A DNA stretch of 64,000 bases, taken from Faecalispora sporosphaeroides DSM 1294 (GTDB lineage Bacteria > Bacillota > Clostridia > Oscillospirales > Acutalibacteraceae). The notes below the pieces were generated by a model, which had not been told where the DNA came from, did no database searches, and worked only from the letters and a program-made list of their open reading frames with translations. How positions within the stretch are numbered: the first letter of the stretch is position 1; every line of letters starts with the position of its first letter. Positions 8,418-16,917 of the stretch are shown here, one piece after another. The position numbers were made by a program, and so were the translations under genes. Where the stretch lies: the NCBI GenBank assembly GCA_000383295.1, contig KB911075.1:1-64000 (forward strand). Reading direction: 5' to 3'.

Positions 8418-9647
8418 TTGGAGTATCTTCAAGAGCTGTTTGCAGACCGTATCGGTGGGCCGTCGTTTGGCAAGCAGGCGGAGCTGTATAAGTTTGAAAA
8501 AATCAAAAAGACCCGGCGCCGGATGGAACGGGAACACCCCGAAACTCTATTGATCGATTTAGGTGTGGGCGAGCCGGACGCCATGGCGGACGCCGCGGTG
8601 ATCGACGTTCTGTATGAGCAGGCGAAGGAATGGAAGAACCGGGGGTACGCGGATAACGGAATTCTCTTGTTCCAGCAGGCCGCGGCGGCCTATTTGGAAG
8701 AAGTGTTCGGCGTGGGCGGGCTGTGCCCGGAAACGCAGATTCTGCATTCCATGGGTTCTAAATCCGCGCTGGCGATGATCCCACAGGCCTTCATCAATCC
8801 GGGCGATATTACGCTGATGACCGTGCCGGGCTACCCGATTCTCGGGACGAAAACAAAGTGGCTGGGCGGCGGTGTGTACTCTCTGCCGCTGCTGCGGGAG
8901 AATCATTTTCTTCCGGATTTGAGCTCCATTCCGCGAGCGGTGCTGCAAAAGACAAAGCTGCTTTATTTGAATTACCCCAATAATCCGACCGGAGCGGTTG
9001 CAACAAAAGACTTCTACCAAGCGGTGATTGAATTTGCACAGCAGAACGAGATTATTGTGATTCAGGATGCCGCCTATGGCGCGCTGACCTTTGACGAGCG
9101 GCCGCTCAGCTTTTTGTCGGTGGAGGGAGCCATAGAGGTTGGAATCGAGGTTCACTCCCTGAGCAAATCCTATCATATGACCGGCTGGCGGCTGGGCTTT
9201 ATCGCGGGAAATGAAAAAATTGTGAAGGCGGTCGCCGCCGTGAAGGACAACAACGATTCCGGGCAGTTTATCGCCATACAGCACGCGGGCGCCTACGCGC
9301 TCGCCCACCCGGAAATCACACAGGCGGCCTGCGAAAAATACCGCAGAAGGCACGAGCTGCTGTCCGCCGCACTGCGCCGGATCGGTTTTTTGGCCGTGCG
9401 GCCCAAGGCGTCCTTTTACGAGTATATGGAGATCCCCAAGGGAACCCGGGACGGCCGGGTTTTCCATACTGCCGAAGAGTTTTCCGATTACCTGCTGCAA
9501 AATGCGCTGATCTCCACGGTTCCGTGGGACGACGTAGGGCATTCTATTCGGGCATCCGTCACGTTTGTTGCCGACGGGGAGCAGGAGGAAGCGCGGATCG
9601 TCGAGGAGATCGAGCGCCGTCTGGCCCGCTGTGAGCTTGTGTTTTAG
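8418..9647 (+). CDS. dapL: LL-diaminopimelate aminotransferase (DapL type)
   Basis: This PLP-dependent fold-type I aminotransferase is predicted to convert tetrahydrodipicolinate to LL-diaminopimelate in lysine and peptidoglycan synthesis. It reads ELFADRIGG...FGK at the N terminus, then IDLGVGEPD, GYADNGI, HSMGSKSALAM, NYPNNPTGA, DAAYG and HSLSKSYHMTGWRLGF, in which the Lys is the PLP-binding residue. From TTG at 8418 it is 409 residues, matching the family length of about 410. The longer frame from 8274 has an un-family-like extension, and GGAG precedes the TTG. A divergent LysR gene probably regulates it. Confidence 0.88.
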   Translation: MEYLQELFADRIGGPSFGKQAELYKFEKIKKTRRRMEREHPETLLIDLGVGEPDAMADAAVIDVLYEQAKEWKNRGYADNGILLFQQAAAAYLEEVFGVGGLCPETQILHSMGSKSALAMIPQAFINPGDITLMTVPGYPILGTKTKWLGGGVYSLPLLRENHFLPDLSSIPRAVLQKTKLLYLNYPNNPTGAVATKDFYQAVIEFAQQNEIIVIQDAAYGALTFDERPLSFLSVEGAIEVGIEVHSLSKSYHMTGWRLGFIAGNEKIVKAVAAVKDNNDSGQFIAIQHAGAYALAHPEITQAACEKYRRRHELLSAALRRIGFLAVRPKASFYEYMEIPKGTRDGRVFHTAEEFSDYLLQNALISTVPWDDVGHSIRASVTFVADGEQEEARIVEEIERRLARCELVF

Positions 9648-9696
9648 CCAATTCCTTACCGGATCGATATTGAAAGCAATCGGTTTGTGTTTTGTG

Positions 9697-9734
9697 AACA
9701 AATCCCTTCCTATTCAGTTAGGAGGGGATTTGTT
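9697..9734 (+). terminator. Hairpin after dapL
   Basis: AACAAATCCCTTCC pairs with GGAGGGGATTTGTT, a 14-bp stem with one G-U pair. No T run follows, so this is a weak or factor-assisted terminator. Confidence 0.55.
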
Positions 9735-9836
9735 ATACCGTGGGTAGAATTCGCGATGTTCTCACGGCTCCGGGCAAAGAAATGTCGCGATTGTAAATGC
9801 GGGGCGATTGTGTTACGCTAAGAACGAGGTGACACT

Positions 9837-10721
9837 ATGGATGAAATCAGAAATCAGGAGCCGGTTAACGTAGCCGTATTTGTGGACTATGAAAATGTGT
9901 ATAAGTGCCTGTTGGAACGAAATGAGAATATGCTGCGCCTGGCCTTTTTTGAAAAACTGCGTGAATGGTGCCGGATTCATGGCAAGCGGGTGATTAAGAT
10001 TGCGGTGTACTGTAATTTTGACAATACCGATCTTTACGAGTCCTATCATCAGTCGCTGCTGCAGTCTTACGGGGTGGAAACGATTCACACCGCTAACCAG
10101 GGCAAGAATTATGCGGATTTGAAAATTACGATCGATGTGTTGACCTCGATCTACTCCAATCACAATATCGATGAGTTCTATATCATGTCCAACGACAAGG
10201 ACATGACCCCGCTGCTCAATGTCATTCGCGCCAATAAACGAAACGTGTCGGTGATCACCACCGGCGACCAGTACAACGAAGCCCTGATCGCTTTCGCGGA
10301 CGAGCATATCCGTTTGGAGGAGATTGTCAAAACGGCAATTTCTCACCGCGTTTTAGACGATATAATCGATCTGTACTGGAAGAAGTTCAATAAATATATC
10401 GATGAAAAAGTGGTGGAATATGATAAGACGGGTGTGTTCCGCGAATATGCGCTGGAGTATAACCTGAAAAACGAGGTTGCGTTTTCCAAAATCATGATTT
10501 ACGAAATGGCCAACGTCCTTCTCGATTTGTACCGGCAGGGGAAGGTGCTGTTTTATCACTATCTGTATAATGGCAGGCCTTATGTCGCGATGCTGCCGGC
10601 TGATAAAAAGGATGTACTGATTCATAAGGGAATTCTCACAGAGGACGCCATTCTGCCGAACTTCGATATGGAGGCGGTTGTGCAGGCAAAATACGATTAT
10701 TATAAGAGACTGAACGATTGA
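9837..10721 (+). CDS. NYN (PIN-like) domain protein, putative ribonuclease
   Basis: The N-terminal half of this 294-residue protein is a NYN domain. It has AVFVDYENVY with Asp17, then NYADLKITIDVL and FYIMSNDKDMTPLL, which supply the acidic metal-binding residues of PIN-like nucleases. NYN proteins of the LabA/DUF88 type are thought to cut RNA; the target here is unknown. The C-terminal half (about 165-294) has no recognised fold. It contains a helical stretch and YNGRPYVAMLPADKKDVL, and may be a winged-helix-like regulatory domain. It is monocistronic, with a terminator right after the stop. Confidence 0.85.
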   Translation: MDEIRNQEPVNVAVFVDYENVYKCLLERNENMLRLAFFEKLREWCRIHGKRVIKIAVYCNFDNTDLYESYHQSLLQSYGVETIHTANQGKNYADLKITIDVLTSIYSNHNIDEFYIMSNDKDMTPLLNVIRANKRNVSVITTGDQYNEALIAFADEHIRLEEIVKTAISHRVLDDIIDLYWKKFNKYIDEKVVEYDKTGVFREYALEYNLKNEVAFSKIMIYEMANVLLDLYRQGKVLFYHYLYNGRPYVAMLPADKKDVLIHKGILTEDAILPNFDMEAVVQAKYDYYKRLND

Positions 10722-10763
10722 CTGCCGGGCAGAAGAATTCTGGTTTGCCCGGTCGGTTTTTTC
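10720..10763 (+). terminator. Rho-independent terminator after the NYN gene
   Basis: CCGGGCA pairs with TGCCCGG, followed closely by GGTTTTTT. Confidence 0.82.
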
Positions 10764-10797
10764 CCGCGTTTTCCCCATTGGGAAGACGTGGGGATTT

Positions 10798-10826
10798 TTG
10801 ATAATTCCCCCTTTTCATTATATATA
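10798..10826 (+). promoter_or_regulatory. Candidate promoter of an orphan transcript
   Basis: TTGATA (10798-10803), a 17-base spacer, then TATATA (10821-10826). The region also forms half of a 16-base inverted repeat with 11119-11134. Confidence 0.5.
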
Positions 10827-10832
10827 GAAAAA

Positions 10833-11155
10833 ACATGCTGTTTTGCAGCGGAGGATTCCCGCAGGAGAAATACGAAACGAAAAGCGATTGGGAGTCCCCT
10901 TTCGCGCAACAAAGCGGAGCAGCCTGTGAAACAATGCGTGAAAAGAATATCCAAAGCGTATTTTCAACGAGTGTTTATACAAAATTCAATGGAGAGGAAC
11001 GAATCATTCCTTCGTGCGGGATGTTTTTTCCAAAGGGCTCTCAAAAAAGAGGGGAAAACCCAGCCGTAAAGCCACTTTTGAGGGAGCTTCGGCAGGAGCG
11101 CAGAAACGCCCGATTTCCCTATATATAATGAAAAAGGAAATCAGGCGTTTTTTTG
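10833..11155 (+). ncRNA. Candidate non-coding RNA of about 320 nt
   Basis: A promoter-like pair ends at 10826, and a terminator hairpin with an eight-T tail ends at about 11155. In between, three short ORFs in different frames overlap each other, none with a ribosome site or a recognisable product. This fits a stable RNA. No known family (tmRNA, RNase P, 6S, SRP) is matched by eye. The rest of the gap up to 11800 is A+T-rich with no gene seen. Confidence 0.4.
11109..11155 (+). terminator. Rho-independent terminator
   Basis: GCCCGATTTCC pairs with GGAAATCAGGC (one mismatch) around an A+T-rich loop, followed by GTTTTTTTTGC. Confidence 0.7.
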
Positions 11156-11802
11156 CATTGTTTCACAGCAAAAATCGGGGTGCCTGCAATGCTGTTTTCG
11201 GGCCTGCAAAATGTAAAAATTCTTCCTCAGGGAACGGCGGAAAACCAGCCGACAAAAACGAAAAATTCTGGAAAAGGAAAGAAAAATTTGGAAGCAGAAG
11301 GCTTGCCTTTGCCCATTTTTTGGAAGGAAATTTTTTACAAATAAGAAGATGGTTCACCAGGCTTTTTATTTAAAAACGCAAAACGGCATACGGAAGAATC
11401 TGCATGTGGCCAGGTTCGCAAGATAAAAAAATCAGATTCGTCAAGCCTTTTTTCAAAAAAAATTTTCGCGATAAAAATACAAATTCTAACAGAATTTCAA
11501 AAATCGGCGGAAATGCGAAGGAAAATGAAAAAATCCAGCAATTGCTGGATTTTTGAGCTTTGAAACTCTTTTTTCTCAAAACAATAATGCTTTTTTCTCG
11601 CTCATTTTACAAACAAAAACACGTCTGTAACGATTGTAACAAGTTTGTAACCGTTCATTTTCTTGCAGTTTGCACAGAAAAGGGGCCTGCTTGCCACGGC
11701 GAAAAATCAGAAAATCGGAGAAAACCGGTAATTATTATTCTGTGTAAGAATAATATTTTTTTTGAATTATATAAACTGCACAAAAATACCTAGGAAACTA
11801 AT

Positions 11803-11832
11803 TTGACAACATTCATATTGTGCAGATATAAT
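11803..11832 (+). promoter_or_regulatory. Promoter of the YabE-like gene
   Basis: Consensus TTGACA (11803-11808), an 18-base spacer, then TATAAT (11827-11832). The leader is about 100 bases long. A second hairpin with a T run (ATTATTATTC/AGAATAATA near 11729-11762) sits just upstream and insulates the promoter. Confidence 0.85.
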
Positions 11833-11862
11833 AGCGCCATTGACGCACATCCGAATTCCTTA

Positions 11863-11914
11863 CCTCAACGACGCAAAGTTTCTTTGCGGCTTTTTCATAT
11901 TCAGAGTGTTGAGG
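11863..11914 (+). promoter_or_regulatory. Structured leader with an internal terminator-like hairpin
   Basis: CGCAAAG (11872-11878) and CTTTGCG (11882-11888) form a 7-bp hairpin with a TTT loop, followed by GCTTTTTC. The longer-range pair CCTCAAC (11863-11869) with GTTGAGG (11908-11914) encloses it. The order resembles an attenuator in the 5' UTR. No known riboswitch consensus is recognised. Confidence 0.45.
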
Positions 11915-11937
11915 AAGAAGAAAGGAGACAATGCAAG

Positions 11938-13125
11938 TTGGAACTTCATTTTCCGGCGAAAAAATTCGTCGCGTTCGCGCTGACGATGATTGTTTTTTTA
12001 AGTTCCGTCGTAACAGCGGTTGCAACCACCATTGCCGCCACCATTGTGGATGATAATAACACTTATACAATTCAGGTGCTGTCTTCTAAAACAGAAGACA
12101 TTCTGGCACAGGCCCAGGTCAAAGTTGGCCCCCACGATGTGGTAACAAGAAATGATGAGCATGGGATTGTCATTCATGTTCGCAGAGGGTACGAGGTAAA
12201 TGTAACCGCCGGGGGAAAAACCACCCCGGTAATCATGTACACGAATGAGATCGTTGCTCAGGCGCTCAAAAAGGCCGGGGTACAGGTGAGCGACAAAGAT
12301 CAGCTCAATATTCCTCTGGATCAGGAGCTTTCTGATGGCGACCATGTACAGGTGACAAAACAGTATGGGATTCACGTTCTGCTCGACGGCGGCTTTCTGA
12401 GCCCCGTGGTTTCTGAGGGAACCGTAGGGCAGGCGCTCGAAGAGAGCGGCATCTCGTTAAACGAGGACGACATCGTGACTCCGTCTCTCAGCACGCCGGT
12501 GGGAGACGGCCTTGTGGTTACCGTAAAAAGAGTCACCTACCGTGACGTGACAAAGACGGAAGAGATTCCGTATACCACTGTCACAAAAGAGAGCGACACC
12601 GTTTCGCAGGGGTCTTACCGCATTACAACGGTCGGGGAACCCGGTGAGCGCGAGGTTGTCGTTCGCGAAAAGCTCGTAGACGGCATCGTGAAGGAAACCG
12701 AAGCCGTCAGCAGCGCAGTTGTGAAGCAGCCTGTTGCGGAAGTAAAGCTGGTGGCTCCTTCCGAGAAGGCCGTAGTGGCGGAGGTATCTGCCGCGCCAAC
12801 CTTTACGGATAAAAACGGCAGGCAGATGACCTACAAAAAGGTGCTTAAGGGCAAGGCTACGGCCTACACCTCAAACGGCGGGCGTACCGCAACCGGCAAG
12901 CCTGCCAAGGTTGGTTATGTGGCGGTTAATCCCGAAATTATTCCTTATGGAACAAAGCTGTATATTACTTCGCCCAACGGCAAGGTCGTGTACGGTTATG
13001 CCGAGGCGGCGGATACCGGCGGAGCGATGCTCAGCGGCCGGATTCTGGTCGACCTGTACTACGATACGGAAAGCCAGTGCAACAGCTTTGGTGTGCGCAA
13101 TATGCTGATTTACGTTCTGGACTGA
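11938..13125 (+). CDS. YabE-like cell-wall protein (DUF348, G5 and 3D domains)
   Basis: This 395-residue exported protein has a signal/anchor segment at residues 8-32. DUF348 ubiquitin-like repeats follow (about 38-230; for example TEDILAQAQV, NEIVAQALKKAGVQV, TVGQALEESGISL). Then come a G5 domain (about 205-265, with IPYTTVTKESDTVSQGS) and a C-terminal 3D domain (about 300-395). The 3D domain carries the Asp residues in EAADTGG and VDLYYDTE that define a putative lytic transglycosylase barrel. The family (B. subtilis YabE, related to resuscitation-promoting factors) acts in peptidoglycan remodelling. TTG at 11938 follows AAAGGAG by 10 bases; the longer frame begins in the promoter. Confidence 0.87.
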   Translation: MELHFPAKKFVAFALTMIVFLSSVVTAVATTIAATIVDDNNTYTIQVLSSKTEDILAQAQVKVGPHDVVTRNDEHGIVIHVRRGYEVNVTAGGKTTPVIMYTNEIVAQALKKAGVQVSDKDQLNIPLDQELSDGDHVQVTKQYGIHVLLDGGFLSPVVSEGTVGQALEESGISLNEDDIVTPSLSTPVGDGLVVTVKRVTYRDVTKTEEIPYTTVTKESDTVSQGSYRITTVGEPGEREVVVREKLVDGIVKETEAVSSAVVKQPVAEVKLVAPSEKAVVAEVSAAPTFTDKNGRQMTYKKVLKGKATAYTSNGGRTATGKPAKVGYVAVNPEIIPYGTKLYITSPNGKVVYGYAEAADTGGAMLSGRILVDLYYDTESQCNSFGVRNMLIYVLD

Positions 13126-13145
13126 CCGCGGGTAGCGCGAAAAAC

Positions 13146-13181
13146 AAAAGAGGAACGGCCGATTTGGTCGTTCCTCTTTTC
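13146..13181 (+). terminator. Rho-independent terminator after the YabE-like gene
   Basis: AAAAGAGGAACGGCC pairs with GGTCGTTCCTCTTTT around GATTT. It is strong and works in both directions. The 360 bases that follow, up to 13545, show no supported gene. Confidence 0.9.
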
Positions 13182-13545
13182 TGCTGTTCCGATTCTCGAA
13201 CAGGCGGTTCAATCGGGAGGGAAGCTCCGAATCCTTTCACCGGAGAAATGATACCGCGGGATTCACTATCCTTTTTCGCTATGTGCGTATAGGATTCGCC
13301 TGTCTGCTGGCACAGCGCTTGTCTTATGCTTTAGATTCATTTTTCACATTTTCAGGGAAAGAACGGAAAGAACTGAATTTTTTCTTTGCGGCTCCACCCA
13401 TGTGGATTCCGCTTGCGCGAGCTTATGAAGAAAAGCACACGCATATGGAAAATAAAATTTCTTTCGCTTGCCCTCTTGCAAATCGAACAAACATTTGCTA
13501 TGATGAAGGAAATCGAACGTATGAGCGGTTTTGGAGGGCGAAACG

Positions 13546-13878
13546 ATGAGTACAACGGTAACGGTGTTGACCCTGGCAATTGCGGTGCTGGTTTTTCTGC
13601 AGGAGCGGCCCCGCCGGAAAGAAACGCGCCAAATCTGGGCGCTGTGCGCGCTTTCGGGCGTCTTGGGGCTTTTCGTTCCGGGCGGCGCATTTGCGCTGCA
13701 GGTAGCGCAGAGCTTGATGCAGGGGCTGCTCTCAGGCTGCTGCCTGCTGGCCGTTCGCAAAGAGCGGTTCTCGAAAGAACGGCGGGCGCGCTTTCTGCAT
13801 TCTCAGCGCCGCGCCGCAAAATATTGCCCCTCTTCCCGCGTGCCGGCGGAGCACCCTCGGGTGGGCCGGTGCGCGTGA
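13546..13878 (+). CDS. Small membrane protein of unknown function
   Basis: This 110-residue protein begins ATG at 13546, with GGAGGG 8 bases upstream. It has a hydrophobic N-terminal helix (residues 4-18), a short basic loop (QERPRRKETR), and two more hydrophobic stretches (about 28-58). The Arg-rich tail has no family features and its reading frame is not strongly supported. It could be a small two- to three-helix membrane protein. It is followed by a separate promoter for the next gene. Confidence 0.5.
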   Translation: MSTTVTVLTLAIAVLVFLQERPRRKETRQIWALCALSGVLGLFVPGGAFALQVAQSLMQGLLSGCCLLAVRKERFSKERRARFLHSQRRAAKYCPSSRVPAEHPRVGRCA

Positions 13879-13882
13879 GTCC

Positions 13883-13911
13883 TTGACAATCCCCTTCTCC
13901 GGTTTTATACT
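13883..13911 (+). promoter_or_regulatory. Promoter for the gene pair at 14012
   Basis: TTGACA (13883-13888), a 17-base spacer, then TATACT (13906-13911). It overlaps the end of the preceding short gene. Confidence 0.78.
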
Positions 13912-14011
13912 AAAAGCTGAGTATTTGGGCCGCGTTTGAAGCATCGGGGAGTATGACTGATTGAACGAAGCCTGAAAAATTCTCTTTTTACAGAACAGGA
14001 GAAAATGGCAT

Positions 14012-14404
14012 ATGGCATATCTTTACCCCGTGGTCTGGTTTGCCGCCGGTCTGATTATGATTTTCAGACTGCGCCAGGAAAACAAGATATTTATTTTCGC
14101 AGGGATTTACTTTTTGTTCCTCGGCGGATGGTGGCTGATGAATCTGCTGCACCCGGATTACCACATGTTCAGCGGAACCATGGGCTGGGTGCTGCGCGGA
14201 GTGACCGCGGTCGCGCTGGCCGTGGTGGGCGTAGCCTTTTACCGCGAGACGAAGCGGTCTGGGGCCGCGCTGGAGCAGGATCCGCCCGAGCAGGGCAGCT
14301 CGCCGGATGGGGAATACAGAGAGCAGGAAGAACAGGCTTTGCCGCAGGAAGCTTCGGAAGAGGAATCCGCGCCCGCCGGTGACGACGGCCACAGGGAGGA
14401 GTAG
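14012..14404 (+). CDS. Small membrane protein with acidic tail
   Basis: This 130-residue protein has three hydrophobic segments near residues 3-17, 26-44 and 54-73, connected by short charged loops. A highly acidic, Glu/Pro/Ser-rich tail follows (about 80-130) and is probably disordered in the cytoplasm. Start ATG at 14012 has AGGAG upstream; another ATG 7 bases earlier is out of frame. The family is not recognised. The next gene (AEC transporter) starts 2 bases after the stop, so the two are co-transcribed and this may be an accessory membrane protein. Confidence 0.7.
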   Translation: MAYLYPVVWFAAGLIMIFRLRQENKIFIFAGIYFLFLGGWWLMNLLHPDYHMFSGTMGWVLRGVTAVALAVVGVAFYRETKRSGAALEQDPPEQGSSPDGEYREQEEQALPQEASEEESAPAGDDGHREE

Positions 14405-14406
14405 TC

Positions 14407-15348
14407 TTGATCGCTTCGACCCTTGCCGTGGCGGAAAAAGTTCTGGTCATGTTTTTGATCATGAGTGTGGGGTATATTTGCTATAAAAAGCGCATCATTA
14501 CCTCGCGCGGCGCCGCGCAGCTGACGGATCTGCTGCTTTACATTGTCGGGCCGTGTCTGATTATTGCGGCTTTGCAGGCGGATTCGGAAGGAGTCAGCAC
14601 GGGCAAGATTCTGCTGACGATCCTTTTGTTTCTGGCGGGGATGATCGTCGTCGCCGCGGCGATGCAGCTGCTCTTCCGCGGGCAGCCGCGCGCCCGCGCG
14701 GGGATGCTGCGTTACGGTGCGGTATATTCCAACTGCGGGTTCATGGGTCTGCCGCTGGCCCAGTCTATTTTGGGCGACGCGGGCGTGGTGTACGCCTCCG
14801 CGTGTGTGGTGGCGTTTAATCTTTTGACATGGACGCATGGGTATATCGTCCTGGGCGGAGCGGGGGAAGACAGCAAGCAGATGCTGAAAAAAGCGCTGCT
14901 GAACCCCGGAACCATCGGTTTTGCGGTGGGCCTGCCGCTGTACGCGCTTTCGATTCCTCTGCCGGGGCCGCTGATTCAAACGCTGGACTCCATCGGGGCG
15001 ATGAACACGCCGCTGGCGATGATTGTGGTGGGTACCTATCTGGCAAAGCTGAGACTGCGGGATGTTGTTTCAGACCGCGGGGTCTGCTTGGTGACGGCGC
15101 TGCGTCTTGTTGCGGTGCCGGTGGCCTTTTTGCTGCTGCTGTGTCTGCTTCGGCCCGATCCCGTTGTGATGGTCACCACGGCGCTGCTGATGGCCGCGCC
15201 GGTCGGGATGAACTCGGTGCTGTTTGCGATCAAGCTCGGCAACGACACGCAGCTGGCCTGTAAAATGATCGCGCTGAGCACGCTGCTCTCGATTTTCACC
15301 ATGCCGGCAATTGCGGTGATGGCGCAGAAATTGGCCTCCCTTCCCTGA
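14407..15348 (+). CDS. AEC-family (auxin efflux carrier-like) transporter
   Basis: This 313-residue protein has about ten transmembrane helices in two five-helix repeats. Typical AEC features include SVGYICYKKRIIT near residues 20-32, the N-rich turn in YSNCGFMGLPLAQS near 109-122, and a C-terminal MAAPVGMNSVLFA block. AEC proteins export organic acids or amino-acid-like anions in bacteria; the substrate is unknown here. The TTG start lies just after the preceding stop, with GGAGGAG about 5 bases upstream. Downstream rpe has its own ribosome site and is probably separate. Confidence 0.88.
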   Translation: MIASTLAVAEKVLVMFLIMSVGYICYKKRIITSRGAAQLTDLLLYIVGPCLIIAALQADSEGVSTGKILLTILLFLAGMIVVAAAMQLLFRGQPRARAGMLRYGAVYSNCGFMGLPLAQSILGDAGVVYASACVVAFNLLTWTHGYIVLGGAGEDSKQMLKKALLNPGTIGFAVGLPLYALSIPLPGPLIQTLDSIGAMNTPLAMIVVGTYLAKLRLRDVVSDRGVCLVTALRLVAVPVAFLLLLCLLRPDPVVMVTTALLMAAPVGMNSVLFAIKLGNDTQLACKMIALSTLLSIFTMPAIAVMAQKLASLP

Positions 15349-15631
15349 AAAAGAGTGGCGTGTATACTCCGAATCGCATAGTATGGAATGCGGGCGAGAT
15401 TGAGTACCGCTTCAAATAGATTGCCTGCCTCAGCCGTTCCGGCTGTGGCGGGCATTTTCTATTTGGACGTGTTTTGTGCCGCGCTTGAAAAAGGGCGCAG
15501 ATTGGGGTAAAATAGAACAGATCAAACGAGGGGACGGCGCTCCCGGCTGCGGAGCGGAGCGCCGGTGCGTCCCTCAAAAGCGCGCTGCCCCAAAACAGCC
15601 GCTGCGCTTTGCGCAGGAAGGAGATCTCACT

Positions 15632-16270
15632 ATGTTAGTAGCCCCCTCGATGCTGGCGTCGGATTTTTCACATCTGGCGGACGAGCTGAAAAAAATTACC
15701 GACGGCGGCGCCGATTTCGTCCACCTGGACGTAATGGATGGCGCGTTTGTCCCGAATATTTCTTTTGGCGCTCCGGTGATCGCGGCCATGCGGCCCCACA
15801 CGGCGCTCCCGTTTGACGTTCACCTGATGATCCGGCACCCAAAGAAATACATTGTCGATTTTGCGAAGGCCGGGGCGGACATCGTCTCGTTCCACGTGGA
15901 ATGCGACGATGATCCCGATGAGGTGATCGCGGAAATTCTCTCTCACGGGGTCAAACCCGCGATGGTAATCAAACCCAACACCCCTGCCGAGTCGGTCTTT
16001 CCGTATCTGGACAAGCTGTATCTGGTGCTGGTTATGACGGTGGAGCCCGGCTTCGGCGGGCAGAGCTTTATGCCCGGGCCGCTTTTGAAGGTTCGGCAGA
16101 TCAAAGAGAAAAATCCCTCCGTCCTGATTGAGGTGGACGGAGGGATCAACGCCCAAACGGTTCTGGAATGCGCACGGGCGGGCGTGGATGTTTGTGTGGC
16201 CGGCACCGGGATCTTCAAAGCGGAGGACCCCGCCGCGGTGATTCGGCAGCTGCAGGCGGCCGGGCGCTAA
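15632..16270 (+). CDS. rpe: Ribulose-phosphate 3-epimerase
   Basis: This enzyme interconverts ribulose 5-phosphate and xylulose 5-phosphate in the pentose phosphate pathway. The 212-residue TIM barrel shows APSMLASDFSHL (start), HLDVMDGAFVPN with the metal/catalytic Asp, DVHLMI, MTVEPGFGGQSF and EVDGGIN with the second catalytic Asp, then the phosphate loop AGTGIF. ATG at 15632 follows GGAAGGAG. In many Firmicutes rpe follows rsgA/prkC; here it stands alone next to a convergent MecA-like gene whose end overlaps by 4 bases. Confidence 0.97.
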   Translation: MLVAPSMLASDFSHLADELKKITDGGADFVHLDVMDGAFVPNISFGAPVIAAMRPHTALPFDVHLMIRHPKKYIVDFAKAGADIVSFHVECDDDPDEVIAEILSHGVKPAMVIKPNTPAESVFPYLDKLYLVLVMTVEPGFGGQSFMPGPLLKVRQIKEKNPSVLIEVDGGINAQTVLECARAGVDVCVAGTGIFKAEDPAAVIRQLQAAGR

Positions 16271-16839
16271 AGGCACCCGCCCACCTGGTTCACCGCGTCG
16301 CGCGAGAGCAGCTCGCCGTGCTCCAGAGAAAGGGCCGCAGCCGTTTTGCCAATGCCGCGAAGCCGGGCGTATTCTTTCAAAAAGGCTTCTGTTTTTTCTT
16401 TCATCGTAAAATACGGGGAGAGAATCAGCCGGTAGCCGCTGCCGTACCGCAGCAGCTGGCATCCGCCGAGCGTGTTGAGTCGGTATAGATGCTCCAGTAC
16501 ATCCAGAAGATCGTCGGCGTTTTCCAGTTCGTACACATAAGGCCCGGAGCACTTGATCCGGTAAATTTTACGCGGTTCTCCTTTTTTGGCTTTTGCCGGG
16601 GATACCGCGGTAAACATCAGTACGGTTTCACCGTCTGCGGTTGCCATTGCACGAATCGCAACCTGATCCCTCTTCAGCGTAAAGTTGGTGCTGGCGCAGG
16701 CCGCGGCAAAAATGCGGGCGATCGTCAGCCGGCAGTGCAAGCTGCTCCAGCTAAGGCCCTGCATCAGCCCCAAGGCCCGGGTTTCCCGCGCGGTCAGGAT
16801 GATCAGCAGGTGAGAGGCATCCAGGGCTTTCGTCTTCAA
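16267..16839 (-). CDS. MecA-like adaptor protein
   Basis: MecA-family adaptors bring protein targets to the ClpC/ClpP protease. This 190-residue protein resembles the family in its C-terminal half. ENADDLLDVLEHLYRL, then LLRYGSGYRLILSP and EYARLRGIGKT...LEHGELLSRDAV follow the MecA C-terminal domain pattern. The N-terminal part (IILTARETRALGL...) is divergent and the linker is short. TTG at 16839 with GGGGGTG upstream is the likely start. Assignment is moderate; it could be a MecA paralogue with a different client set. Confidence 0.65.
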   Translation of the reverse strand: MKTKALDASHLLIILTARETRALGLMQGLSWSSLHCRLTIARIFAAACASTNFTLKRDQVAIRAMATADGETVLMFTAVSPAKAKKGEPRKIYRIKCSGPYVYELENADDLLDVLEHLYRLNTLGGCQLLRYGSGYRLILSPYFTMKEKTEAFLKEYARLRGIGKTAAALSLEHGELLSRDAVNQVGGCL

Positions 16840-16917
16840 GTTGACACCCCCAATCACAATAAGAGCTTCACTACTATAATATTAACGGCACCGGTATTTT
16901 GTAAGAGGTGATTTTCA

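Noticed and set aside
10788-11373. Overlapping short frames at 10788, 10835 and 11014
   Set aside because: They overlap each other, lack ribosome sites and family features, and one runs past a terminator.
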